The position numbers and the translations under genes were made by a program. Positions 1 through 5,170 of a stretch of DNA of 6,126 nt are shown one piece after another; within the stretch, counting starts at the first letter, position 1, and the number at the start of each line of letters is the position of its first letter. The DNA comes from Roseovarius sp. UBA3070. Lineage in GTDB: Bacteria > Pseudomonadota > Alphaproteobacteria > Rhodobacterales > Rhodobacteraceae. Under the pieces are notes generated by a model. It ran no database searches. It saw nothing but the letters and a program-made list of their open reading frames with translations, and was not told where the DNA came from. The stretch lies in contig DFBW01000036.1 of the NCBI GenBank assembly GCA_002366775.1, positions 1-6,126 of the forward strand, written 5' to 3'.

Positions 1-393
1 CAGAGCATCTGCGCGCATATCGCCGAGCGGGGCTGGGACGTGGTCGATATCGGCCCCACGTCACCGGAAAGCACCCCTTACCCCAAGCATGGCGAGGCGG
101 CGGCACGACATGTGGTGTCGGGCGATTGCCGGTTTGGCATTGTTCTTTGCGGCACCGGTCAAGGCATCATGATGGCGGCCAACAAGGTGAAGGGCATCCG
201 CTGCGGTGTATGTTGTGACACCTTTTCTGCCCGTATGATCCGCGCGCATAACGATGCCAACATGCTATCGCTGGGCGTGCGGGTGTTGGGCGAAGGGCTG
301 GCACTGGATATCGTGGATGCGTTCCTGAACACCCGTTTCGAAGGCGGACGCCACGCGGCACGGGTGGAAATGATCACAGCAATCGAGGAATAA
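1..393 (+). CDS. rpiB: RpiB/LacAB-family sugar-phosphate isomerase, 3' part (5' end outside window)
   Basis: This reading frame is open from base 1, so the start codon and an estimated 20-25 N-terminal residues lie upstream; 130 codons and the TAA stop are visible. The family interconverts aldose and ketose phosphates in the cytosol, classically ribose 5-phosphate and ribulose 5-phosphate. Numbering from base 1, the active-site cysteine is C50 in LCGTGQG, followed by AANKVKGIR at 59-67, and the conserved histidine is H83 in RAHNDAN. The C-terminal stretch FEGGRHAARVE followed by ITAIEE closely resembles E. coli RpiB. The usual CHD before T-F-S-A-R is CCD here (71-73). Some family members act on tetrose phosphates such as erythrulose phosphates instead, and the sequence alone does not settle the substrate. 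The stop lies 3 bp before the BKACE gene, so the two are probably co-transcribed. The family call is secure; the exact substrate is not. Confidence 0.93.
   Translation, partial: QSICAHIAERGWDVVDIGPTSPESTPYPKHGEAAARHVVSGDCRFGIVLCGTGQGIMMAANKVKGIRCGVCCDTFSARMIRAHNDANMLSLGVRVLGEGLALDIVDAFLNTRFEGGRHAARVEMITAIEE
385..390 (+). promoter_or_regulatory. Ribosome binding site of the BKACE gene
   Basis: GAGGAA lies 6 bases before the ATG at 397 and forms the last codons of the upstream isomerase gene. This supports the ATG as the true start and suggests the two genes are translated from one transcript. Confidence 0.7.
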
Positions 394-396
394 CAC

Positions 397-1230
397 ATGA
401 CCAAACCTTGTATTATCTGTGTCGCCATCACCGGTTCAGTTCCCACCCAGGCGGACAACCCGGCTGTTCCCATTACCACCCAGGAACAAGTGGAAAGCAC
501 CCATGCGGCGTTTGAGGCCGGGGCTGCCATTGCCCATTGTCATGTGCGCAATGAGGATGGCACGCCATCGTCGGATCCAGATCGGTTTGCCCGGCTGGGA
601 GAAGGCATTCGCAAGCACTGCCCCGGTATGATCATCCAGTATTCGACCGGTGGCCGGTCGGGCGCCGGGGCCGCGCGCGGTGGGATGCTGCCGCTCAGGC
701 CCGATATGGCATCCCTATCGGTGGGATCTAATAACTTTCCGACCCGTGTTTATGAAAACCCGCCTGATCTGATCGCCTGGCTGGCTGGCGAGATGCGCAA
801 ATTTTCTGTGACACCTGAAATCGAAGCGTTTGACATGTCACATATTCTGCAGGCGATCCGGATGCACAGTGAGGGCCTTTTGTTTGGTCAGTTGTATGTG
901 CAGTTCGTTATGGGGGTTAAAAACGCCATGCCGGTCGACCGCGATGTGTTTGATTTTTATGTCAGGATCATGCGTGAACGTGCCCCCGAGGCTGAGTGGT
1001 GTGCGGCTGGGATCGGGCCAAATCAGATCAAGGTCAATGAATGGGCGATTGCTGCGGGTGGCCATACCCGCACCGGGCTTGAGGATAACATACGTCTGGA
1101 CAAGGACCGCCTGGCGCCCTCGAATGCCGCTCTGGTGTTGCGCGCGGCTGATCTGTGCGCCAAATATGACCGCCCGATTGCCACACCGGCACAGGCCCGC
1201 ACCATTCTTGGCCTGCCTGCCTCGCTTTGA
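397..1230 (+). CDS. Beta-keto acid cleavage enzyme (BKACE / former DUF849, Kce-like)
   Basis: This 277-residue protein belongs to the family of 3-keto-5-aminohexanoate cleavage enzyme (Kce). The family is cytosolic, adopts a TIM-barrel fold, binds Zn, and condenses a beta-keto acid with acetyl-CoA to give acetoacetate plus a new CoA thioester. Visible signatures are AHCHVR with H47 and H49 as Zn ligands, QYSTGG at 81-86, the SLSVGSNNF strand at 106-114, PEIEAFD at 140-146, and RTGLEDN at 225-231. In the last motif E229 is the third Zn ligand, and R225 and D230 match the catalytic Arg/Asp pair known from Kce. Length is typical of the family. Known substrates of family members include 3-keto-5-aminohexanoate, dehydrocarnitine and other beta-keto acids; which one applies here cannot be read from the sequence. 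It follows the isomerase gene by 3 bp and probably ends that operon, since a 399-bp gene-free stretch follows. Family assignment is firm and substrate is open. Confidence 0.93.
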   Translation: MTKPCIICVAITGSVPTQADNPAVPITTQEQVESTHAAFEAGAAIAHCHVRNEDGTPSSDPDRFARLGEGIRKHCPGMIIQYSTGGRSGAGAARGGMLPLRPDMASLSVGSNNFPTRVYENPPDLIAWLAGEMRKFSVTPEIEAFDMSHILQAIRMHSEGLLFGQLYVQFVMGVKNAMPVDRDVFDFYVRIMRERAPEAEWCAAGIGPNQIKVNEWAIAAGGHTRTGLEDNIRLDKDRLAPSNAALVLRAADLCAKYDRPIATPAQARTILGLPASL

Positions 1231-1277
1231 TTGCCGGGTCTGCGGTGGGACGATCACACTCACAGTCCCGATTCTTT

Positions 1278-1315
1278 CCCACGGAGCGAGAATGAGCCCA
1301 CGGAGCGAGAATGAG
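1278..1315. repeat. Perfect 19-bp tandem repeat, two copies
   Basis: The unit CCCACGGAGCGAGAATGAG occurs at 1278-1296 and again, without any mismatch or spacer, at 1297-1315. It lies between the BKACE stop codon and the porin promoter region. It may be a recent slippage duplication or a doubled protein-binding site; the sequence does not distinguish these. Confidence 0.95.
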
Positions 1316-1385
1316 CGCCGCGCGGGCGATGGAATCACATTCACAAGCCCTGAGAATCGCCCTGTGAGGTCAATTCAGCCTGCAA

Positions 1386-1430
1386 TAGGGGTAGGCGCAA
1401 ATCCACCGGCAAGATGCGCTAACACCCCTA
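1386..1430. other. Two-part hairpin in the porin upstream region
   Basis: TAGGGGT (1386-1392) pairs with ACCCCTA (1424-1430). Inside this, GCGCA (1395-1399) pairs with TGCGC (1415-1419), leaving a 15-base loop and a small internal loop. The pairing is perfect in both helices. An A-rich stretch follows on the plus strand instead of a T-run, so it is not an intrinsic terminator in the plus direction. Parts of both helices can pair differently with sequence downstream. It could be an RNA structure or a DNA-level operator dyad. Confidence 0.45.
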
Positions 1431-1529
1431 AAAACGATAAAAACACTGGAAATCAGCCGGTGCGCCTCATTCGAGTGTGATTTTAACAACACATCCCGAG
1501 CAACAAGAAGACGCGGAGAGGCGCATTCG

Positions 1530-1558
1530 TTGACACTTGGGGGGCATTTGCCTCATTC
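1530..1558 (+). promoter_or_regulatory. Possible porin promoter (clear -35, weak -10)
   Basis: A perfect -35 consensus TTGACA is at 1530-1535, about 95 bp before the porin start. At a 17-base spacing the -10 position (1553-1558) reads TCATTC, a poor match to TATAAT. Many alphaproteobacterial promoters keep a good -35 with a degenerate -10, so this is plausible but unproven. If real, the porin mRNA would have a leader of roughly 60-65 bases. Confidence 0.35.
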
Positions 1559-1615
1559 CATCATTCAAGTCGTGTCCAAGAGGGGGGCGGCGAACATGCA
1601 ACTTTCCTGCTATTT

Positions 1616-1621
1616 AGGAGG
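1616..1621 (+). promoter_or_regulatory. Strong Shine-Dalgarno that fixes the porin TTG start
   Basis: AGGAGG, extended by one more G, sits 8 bases before the TTG at 1630. An in-frame TAG at 1615-1617 overlaps it, so translation in this frame cannot begin further upstream. The nearby ATG at 1596 is in another frame. Confidence 0.85.
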
Positions 1622-1629
1622 GACAACCC

Positions 1630-2736
1630 TTGAAAAAGCAACTTCTCTGCACCAGCGCGATCGCACTCGGCGTAGCAGCTGCGGCACCAGCTTCGGCCCA
1701 AGATTGGGATATGGACTGGGGCGGCTTCATGAACCAGCACGCAGCATTCATTGACTCGGACATCAAAGTCGGCGGCAATACTGTCCCTGGCTTTGATTTC
1801 TCGGGCCTGGAACTGCACCAGACTGCTGAAATCATCTTCACTCCTTCGGTTACGCTCGACAACGGCCTGACCTTCGGTGTGAACATCCAGTTCGAAGGCC
1901 AAAACGGCTTCTCGGTGGATGAATCATACATGTCGATTTCGTCGGACACCTTTGGTCGTCTGGACATCGGTGCTGAAAACTCCGCTGGTTACAAATCCAT
2001 GGTTGGCGCGCCAACTGTGACATCCATGTGGATCAACTCACCTTCGATCTCGTCGTTCATTCCTTTATCGGCTCCGGCCGTTCTGCCTTGGACGTTCCGT
2101 CAGGCCGCAATCTCGTCCTACACTGAGGTTGGTGGTAACAACGACGTACGTCGCATCAGCTACTACACGCCTTCGTTCAACGGTCTGACCATTGGTGTTT
2201 CTTACGCCCGTGACGGTAATGTCAACGCAGGTAACAACTACGGCTTTGGCCTGGACGCCAACGCAATGGCCCTGTCGAACGTATGGGACATTGGTGTTAA
2301 CTACAGCCAGTCCTTCGGCAACGCAGACATTAACGTCGGCGCTCGCTACGGTGAAGGTGACCTGGTTGTTGGTTCCGCCAGCACTTGGGGTATCGGCGCA
2401 TCTGTTGGCTTCGGTGGTTTCACCGTAGGCGGTTCATACGCTGAAAACGACAACGGCGCTGCAAACGGCGTTGCCGACAACGAAGGTTGGAGCTTCGGCA
2501 TGACCTACGACATGGCTGGCCCATGGGCGTTTGAAGCCTTGACCTACCAAGGTGAAACTAATGTTACAGCCGCCGGCTTAACTTCCGACTACACAGCCTA
2601 TAAAATCGGTGCAAGCCGTGACTTGGGTCCAGGTGTAGACTGGGATCTGTATGCTGTAATGGCCGAAAACGGTGTTTCCGGCATTCTCGAAGTCGAAGGC
2701 TTCGCAGTTGGTACCGCAATCAACCTGAGCTTCTAA
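1630..2736 (+). CDS. Outer-membrane porin, general Gram-negative porin type, TTG start
   Basis: This 368-residue precursor should form a beta-barrel channel in the outer membrane for passive uptake of small hydrophilic solutes. Residues 1-23 are a classic Sec signal peptide: MKK, a hydrophobic Ala-rich core, then ASA with cleavage before Q24. The mature part of about 345 residues alternates polar and hydrophobic residues, is rich in Gly, Asn, Tyr and aromatic girdle residues, and has repeated barrel strands such as RRISYYTPSFNGLTIGVSYA and TWGIGASVGFGGFTVGGSYA. It ends in INLSF with a C-terminal Phe, the usual signal for barrel assembly by the BAM machinery. The start must be TTG, because a stop codon lies just upstream in frame and the next in-frame Met is past the signal peptide. 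Codon use is strongly biased (AAC, TTC, GGT/GGC, GAC), unlike the neighbouring genes and as expected for an abundant protein. Solute specificity cannot be inferred. Confidence 0.9.
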   Translation: MKKQLLCTSAIALGVAAAAPASAQDWDMDWGGFMNQHAAFIDSDIKVGGNTVPGFDFSGLELHQTAEIIFTPSVTLDNGLTFGVNIQFEGQNGFSVDESYMSISSDTFGRLDIGAENSAGYKSMVGAPTVTSMWINSPSISSFIPLSAPAVLPWTFRQAAISSYTEVGGNNDVRRISYYTPSFNGLTIGVSYARDGNVNAGNNYGFGLDANAMALSNVWDIGVNYSQSFGNADINVGARYGEGDLVVGSASTWGIGASVGFGGFTVGGSYAENDNGAANGVADNEGWSFGMTYDMAGPWAFEALTYQGETNVTAAGLTSDYTAYKIGASRDLGPGVDWDLYAVMAENGVSGILEVEGFAVGTAINLSF

Positions 2737-2752
2737 GTTCAAGTAGATTTAG

Positions 2753-2778
2753 CGGCGGGGGGGCTTGCCTTCCCGCCG
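2753..2778 (+). other. GC-rich hairpin after the porin stop
   Basis: CGGCGGG (2753-2759) pairs with CCCGCCG (2772-2778) around a 12-base loop and is followed only by TTTCC. It lies 16 bases after the porin stop and ahead of a true terminator. It may help termination, act as a 3' stabiliser of an abundant mRNA, or be an accessory terminator. Confidence 0.6.
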
Positions 2779-2788
2779 TTTCCATTTC

Positions 2789-2814
2789 AAAGGTGCTTTA
2801 TCGCACCTTTTTTT
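2789..2814 (+). terminator. Intrinsic terminator of the porin gene
   Basis: AAAGGTGC (2789-2796) pairs perfectly with GCACCTTT (2803-2810) around a 6-base loop. The 3' arm runs into an uninterrupted seven-T run at 2808-2814. This is a textbook Rho-independent terminator on the plus strand. It ends only 21 bases before the first sulfotransferase start, so it should largely insulate that gene from porin transcription. Confidence 0.88.
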
Positions 2815-2835
2815 GTTCCTTGGGACGACTGAGAC

Positions 2836-3669
2836 ATGAAGAAAAGCATCATCTGGCTGGCCTCTTATCCGAAGTCTGGTAACACATGGATGCGTATTTT
2901 CCTGGCCAATTACCTGATGAACACCAATGAGCCGATGCCGATCAATCAAGTGCATCGTTTTGGCATGGGCGATACCATCGCAAAAACCTATCAGATGGTT
3001 GCCGGCCGCCCGATTGACACGAACGATCCGGCCCAGATTTTACCCTTACGTGACAAAGTGTTACGCGGGATTGTTGGCAATAACGCTGACATCAATTTTG
3101 TCAAAACTCACAACATACGGCGTGTTGCTTTTGGCGTGAACATGATCCCCGATCAATACACCCGCTCATCTATCTATATTCTGCGAAATCCGCTGGACAT
3201 GGTGCTGTCTTATGCGCGCCACCATGGCCTGACGATCGAAGCCGCCGTGCATGCCATTGGCCATTCCGATAATGCCACAAGTGGTGACGCAAATTCCGTG
3301 GCCACATTTCTGGGCTCCTGGTCTGAACATGTGAATTCCTGGACCGCCCGTGCGCCTTATCCGCAGCTGACCATCCGGTATGAAGACATGTTGGCCGATC
3401 CTGTGACGCATTTTACGGCTGTGCTTGAACAGATCGGCGTGCCCGTGGACGAAACCCGCCTGAAACGCGCGATCAAACATGCCAGTTTCAAGGAAGCGAA
3501 GCGGCAAGAAAAGAAACACGGCTTTATCGAGAAATCTGACAGCGCCGACAGCTTCTTTACATCTGGCAAGGCCGGATCGTGGAAAACGGACCTCGCCCCA
3601 GACCTGGCCGAGCAGATTACCAAAGATCACCGCGCCACCATGAAACGCTATGGATACTTACCCTCATGA
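2836..3669 (+). CDS. Sulfotransferase-domain protein, first of a tandem pair
   Basis: This 277-residue protein has the fold of PAPS-dependent sulfotransferases, which move a sulfuryl group from 3'-phosphoadenylyl sulfate to a hydroxyl or amine. The 5'-phosphosulfate loop YPKSGNTW is at 11-18, near the N terminus. VKTHN at 89-93 carries H92 at the place of the catalytic His of cytosolic sulfotransferases. The 3'-phosphate motif IYILRNPLDMVLSYA is at 113-127 (R117, S125), RYED is at 181-184, and GKAGSWK at 244-250 matches the C-terminal PAPS-binding GxxGxWK motif. There is no signal peptide or membrane segment, so the protein should be cytosolic. The ATG has only a weak upstream GGGA at 2822-2825. 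No clear promoter fits in the 21 bases after the terminator. The stop overlaps the start of the paralogue as ATGA. Acceptor is unknown: lipid, polysaccharide or small metabolite are all possible. Confidence 0.88.
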   Translation: MKKSIIWLASYPKSGNTWMRIFLANYLMNTNEPMPINQVHRFGMGDTIAKTYQMVAGRPIDTNDPAQILPLRDKVLRGIVGNNADINFVKTHNIRRVAFGVNMIPDQYTRSSIYILRNPLDMVLSYARHHGLTIEAAVHAIGHSDNATSGDANSVATFLGSWSEHVNSWTARAPYPQLTIRYEDMLADPVTHFTAVLEQIGVPVDETRLKRAIKHASFKEAKRQEKKHGFIEKSDSADSFFTSGKAGSWKTDLAPDLAEQITKDHRATMKRYGYLPS

Positions 3670-4538
3670 GCAACCTGCAACGCATCATCTGGCTGGCCTC
3701 TTACCCGAAATCTGGCAATACCTGGATGCGCAGCCTGCTGGCGCATTACCTGATGCCAGCAGGACAAGCCCCTGATATCAATAACTTACGCGCATTTACC
3801 ACGGGCGACACGCGGCAGGACATTTTTAACGCAGCGGTGGGCGGACAGTTTCGGGCCAACTCGATTGAGGAATGGCTGAACGCGCGTCACAAGGTTGTAC
3901 GGATGATTGCGGGCTCAAAGCCAAACCATCATTTCGTGAAAACCCACTGCCAGCCGATCAAAATGTACGACATGGAACTGATCCCACCCGAGGTGACATC
4001 AGCGGCCATCTATATCCTGCGCAACCCATTTGATCTGGCGCCATCCTTTGCGCGCCATCAATCGGCGGACATCGACACGGCAATTGAACGCCTGTGCAAC
4101 CCTGATACGGTGATGGGCACAGAAACCGGCATTTTTGATGTACTTGGCCGCTGGGATGATCATGTGAACGCCTGGACGTCTGCCCCCGGCCTGCCGCTGC
4201 ATGTTGTGCGTTACGAAGATTTGTTGAACAAGCCCGCCAAGACCATGCGCAAACTGCTGGGTGGTTTCCTGAAGGTTCCAATGGACAGCCCGAAGCTGGC
4301 CAAGGCGATCAAGGACACCAGCTTTGCCGCCATGAAAAAGCAGGAAGAAAAAGACGGATTCTTCGAGAAACCCAAAGGCATGAAAAGCTTTTTCGCCAAA
4401 GGGCAGGCGGGCGTGTGGCGTGATGATCTGACCCCTGCCCAAGTGGGCCGCCTGCGTGAGGCGTTTTTGCCGACGCTGGAAAAGTGGTACCCGGAACTGC
4501 TGAAGGACACCGCAGAATTCGCCGATACGCCATCGTGA
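3666..4538 (+). CDS. Sulfotransferase-domain protein, second of a tandem pair
   Basis: This 290-residue paralogue of the preceding gene starts at the ATG at 3666, which overlaps the upstream TGA as ATGA and implies translational coupling. The frame is open further upstream to 3579, but that extension lies inside the first gene and would put 29 unrelated residues before the conserved N terminus. Motifs match the first copy in order: YPKSGNTW at 13-20, VKTHC at 91-95 (H94), IYILRNPFDLAPSFA at 115-129 (R119, S127), RYED at 182-185, and GQAGVWR at 246-252, where the final Lys of the first copy is Arg. The Lys-rich block before the last motif (KKQEEKDGFFEKPKG) also parallels the first copy. A C-terminal extension of about a dozen residues past the end of the first copy ends in FADTPS. 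It should be a soluble PAPS-dependent sulfotransferase. The conserved ligand residues suggest both copies are active, but differing middle regions suggest different acceptors or a heteromeric enzyme; that is inference. Confidence 0.88.
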   Translation: MSNLQRIIWLASYPKSGNTWMRSLLAHYLMPAGQAPDINNLRAFTTGDTRQDIFNAAVGGQFRANSIEEWLNARHKVVRMIAGSKPNHHFVKTHCQPIKMYDMELIPPEVTSAAIYILRNPFDLAPSFARHQSADIDTAIERLCNPDTVMGTETGIFDVLGRWDDHVNAWTSAPGLPLHVVRYEDLLNKPAKTMRKLLGGFLKVPMDSPKLAKAIKDTSFAAMKKQEEKDGFFEKPKGMKSFFAKGQAGVWRDDLTPAQVGRLREAFLPTLEKWYPELLKDTAEFADTPS

Positions 4539-4550
4539 GTGCGCAATCCC

Positions 4551-4579
4551 TTTTCAATCAGGGCGCAGCAGCCTAGATT
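4551..4579 (+). promoter_or_regulatory. Possible promoter before the lipoprotein gene
   Basis: TTTTCA (4551-4556) and TAGATT (4574-4579) are separated by exactly 17 bases, and each matches its sigma-70 consensus at 4 of 6 positions. They lie in the 75-bp gap after the second sulfotransferase. Such matches occur by chance fairly often, so the lipoprotein gene could equally be read from the sulfotransferase transcript. Confidence 0.3.
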
Positions 4580-4598
4580 CAATTGGAAATCGGTTGGT

Positions 4599-4605
4599 AA
4601 GGGAG
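4599..4605 (+). promoter_or_regulatory. Ribosome binding site fixing the lipoprotein start
   Basis: AAGGGAG at 4599-4605 is 8 bases before the ATG at 4614. It decides for this ATG over the in-frame GTG at 4539, which would place 25 polar residues before the lipoprotein signal sequence. Confidence 0.7.
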
Positions 4606-4613
4606 CCTTAGAC

Positions 4614-5150
4614 ATGGCACGCAAGCATTTGTCCATCATTGCAATGATCACCGCCCTGGCGGCATGCACCCCGGCTGAACAGGCTGCGGTCATGGCGCTT
4701 GGCCCAACGCCGGTATTGGATGGCGGCATCTATTCCTCCGGGGGCGGCATTACCGTTGCAGCCCAAGTAAATGAGATCGACGGCATGACAGGCCTTTGCG
4801 GCGTCTGGGCCGAAAGCAAACGACAGGCGGTGTTTACCAAAGGCCTGGCGCGCAAGGTCATGCACACTGGATCGGCCTATCTGGATGGCACTATTTTGCA
4901 CCGAGATCTGGCCTTTATGGCCAAGGTTGACCCGATGACCAGCTATGGCGGGCAGGGGGCCAATTGTGTGAAAACCCAGCGGCCGTGGTCTGCTGCGGAC
5001 GCGGGCAAGCCCGTGAAATTGCGTATTCCCAAGCAGGTCGTACACCGCGAAATTGATGATGGAGACGGCGTGGGCATTGTCGTCACCTTCTCGCAAACCG
5101 GGCCAGGGGCGATGAGCCCATCCCTTAAGTCATTGATACTAGACAATTAA
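4614..5150 (+). CDS. Small putative lipoprotein of unknown function
   Basis: The 178-residue product starts MARKH, followed by a short hydrophobic stretch and the lipobox LAAC, with C18 as the predicted lipidated cysteine. Signal peptidase II would cleave before C18. The +2 residue is Thr and not Asp, which under the enterobacterial Lol rule favours the outer membrane. The mature part of about 160 residues has two further cysteines, C62 in GLCGVWA and C118 in GANCVKT, which could form a periplasmic disulfide. It also has a Gly-rich patch at 37-46 (GGIYSSGGGI), a basic stretch around 68-86, and a Trp in RPW at 123-125. I do not recognise a known domain, and no function is claimed. It lies 75 bp after the sulfotransferase pair and 20 bp before dusA, so it may share a transcript with either. 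Gene reality is well supported by the ribosome binding site, the lipobox and the length. Confidence 0.82.
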   Translation: MARKHLSIIAMITALAACTPAEQAAVMALGPTPVLDGGIYSSGGGITVAAQVNEIDGMTGLCGVWAESKRQAVFTKGLARKVMHTGSAYLDGTILHRDLAFMAKVDPMTSYGGQGANCVKTQRPWSAADAGKPVKLRIPKQVVHREIDDGDGVGIVVTFSQTGPGAMSPSLKSLILDN

Positions 5151-5170
5151 AGAATTGGGCTTGGGATCAG

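Larger units (their letters stand above)
1231..1629. other. 399-bp gene-free region upstream of the porin
   Basis: No convincing coding sequence lies here. The plus-strand frame that continues out of the BKACE gene to about 1480 is an out-of-frame shadow with no family resemblance. The stretch holds short inverted repeats just after the BKACE stop (GTGGGA at 1245-1250 against TCCCAC at 1277-1282), a 19-bp tandem repeat (1278-1315), and a 7-bp dyad GGGCGAT (1324-1330) against ATCGCCC (1356-1362). A cluster of overlapping dyads follows at 1386-1524, then a TTGACA hexamer at 1530-1535 and the porin ribosome binding site at 1616-1621. I see no good T-tailed terminator for the isomerase/BKACE operon. 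Confidence 0.8.

Noticed and set aside
1245..1282. Inverted repeat GTGGGA/TCCCAC after the BKACE stop as a terminator
   Set aside because: Only 6 bp of stem with a 26-base loop and no T-run. Termination there may be Rho-dependent, but the sequence does not show it.
838..1344. Minus-strand 168-codon frame across the BKACE 3' end
   Set aside because: Antisense shadow of the BKACE gene, with no ribosome site or family resemblance noted.
830..1480. Plus-strand open frame running from inside the BKACE gene into the intergenic region
   Set aside because: It is out of frame with the conserved BKACE sequence, Cys- and Arg-rich, and has no plausible start signal. Its intergenic part looks non-coding.
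1511..1524. GCGGAGAGG as the start of a glycine riboswitch aptamer
   Set aside because: Only the GGAGAG string matches. The conserved downstream aptamer core is absent, and the following gene is a porin.
1530..1754. Plus-strand 74-codon frame overlapping the porin start
   Set aside because: It begins at the TTG of the -35-like hexamer and overlaps the porin signal peptide in another frame. The internal ATG at 1596 lacks a ribosome site and would yield a peptide rich in Arg and Ser with no recognisable features.
3579..3665. Upstream extension of the second sulfotransferase (29 extra residues)
   Set aside because: It lies within the first sulfotransferase gene in another frame. The paralogue begins just before the P-loop, matching a start at 3666.
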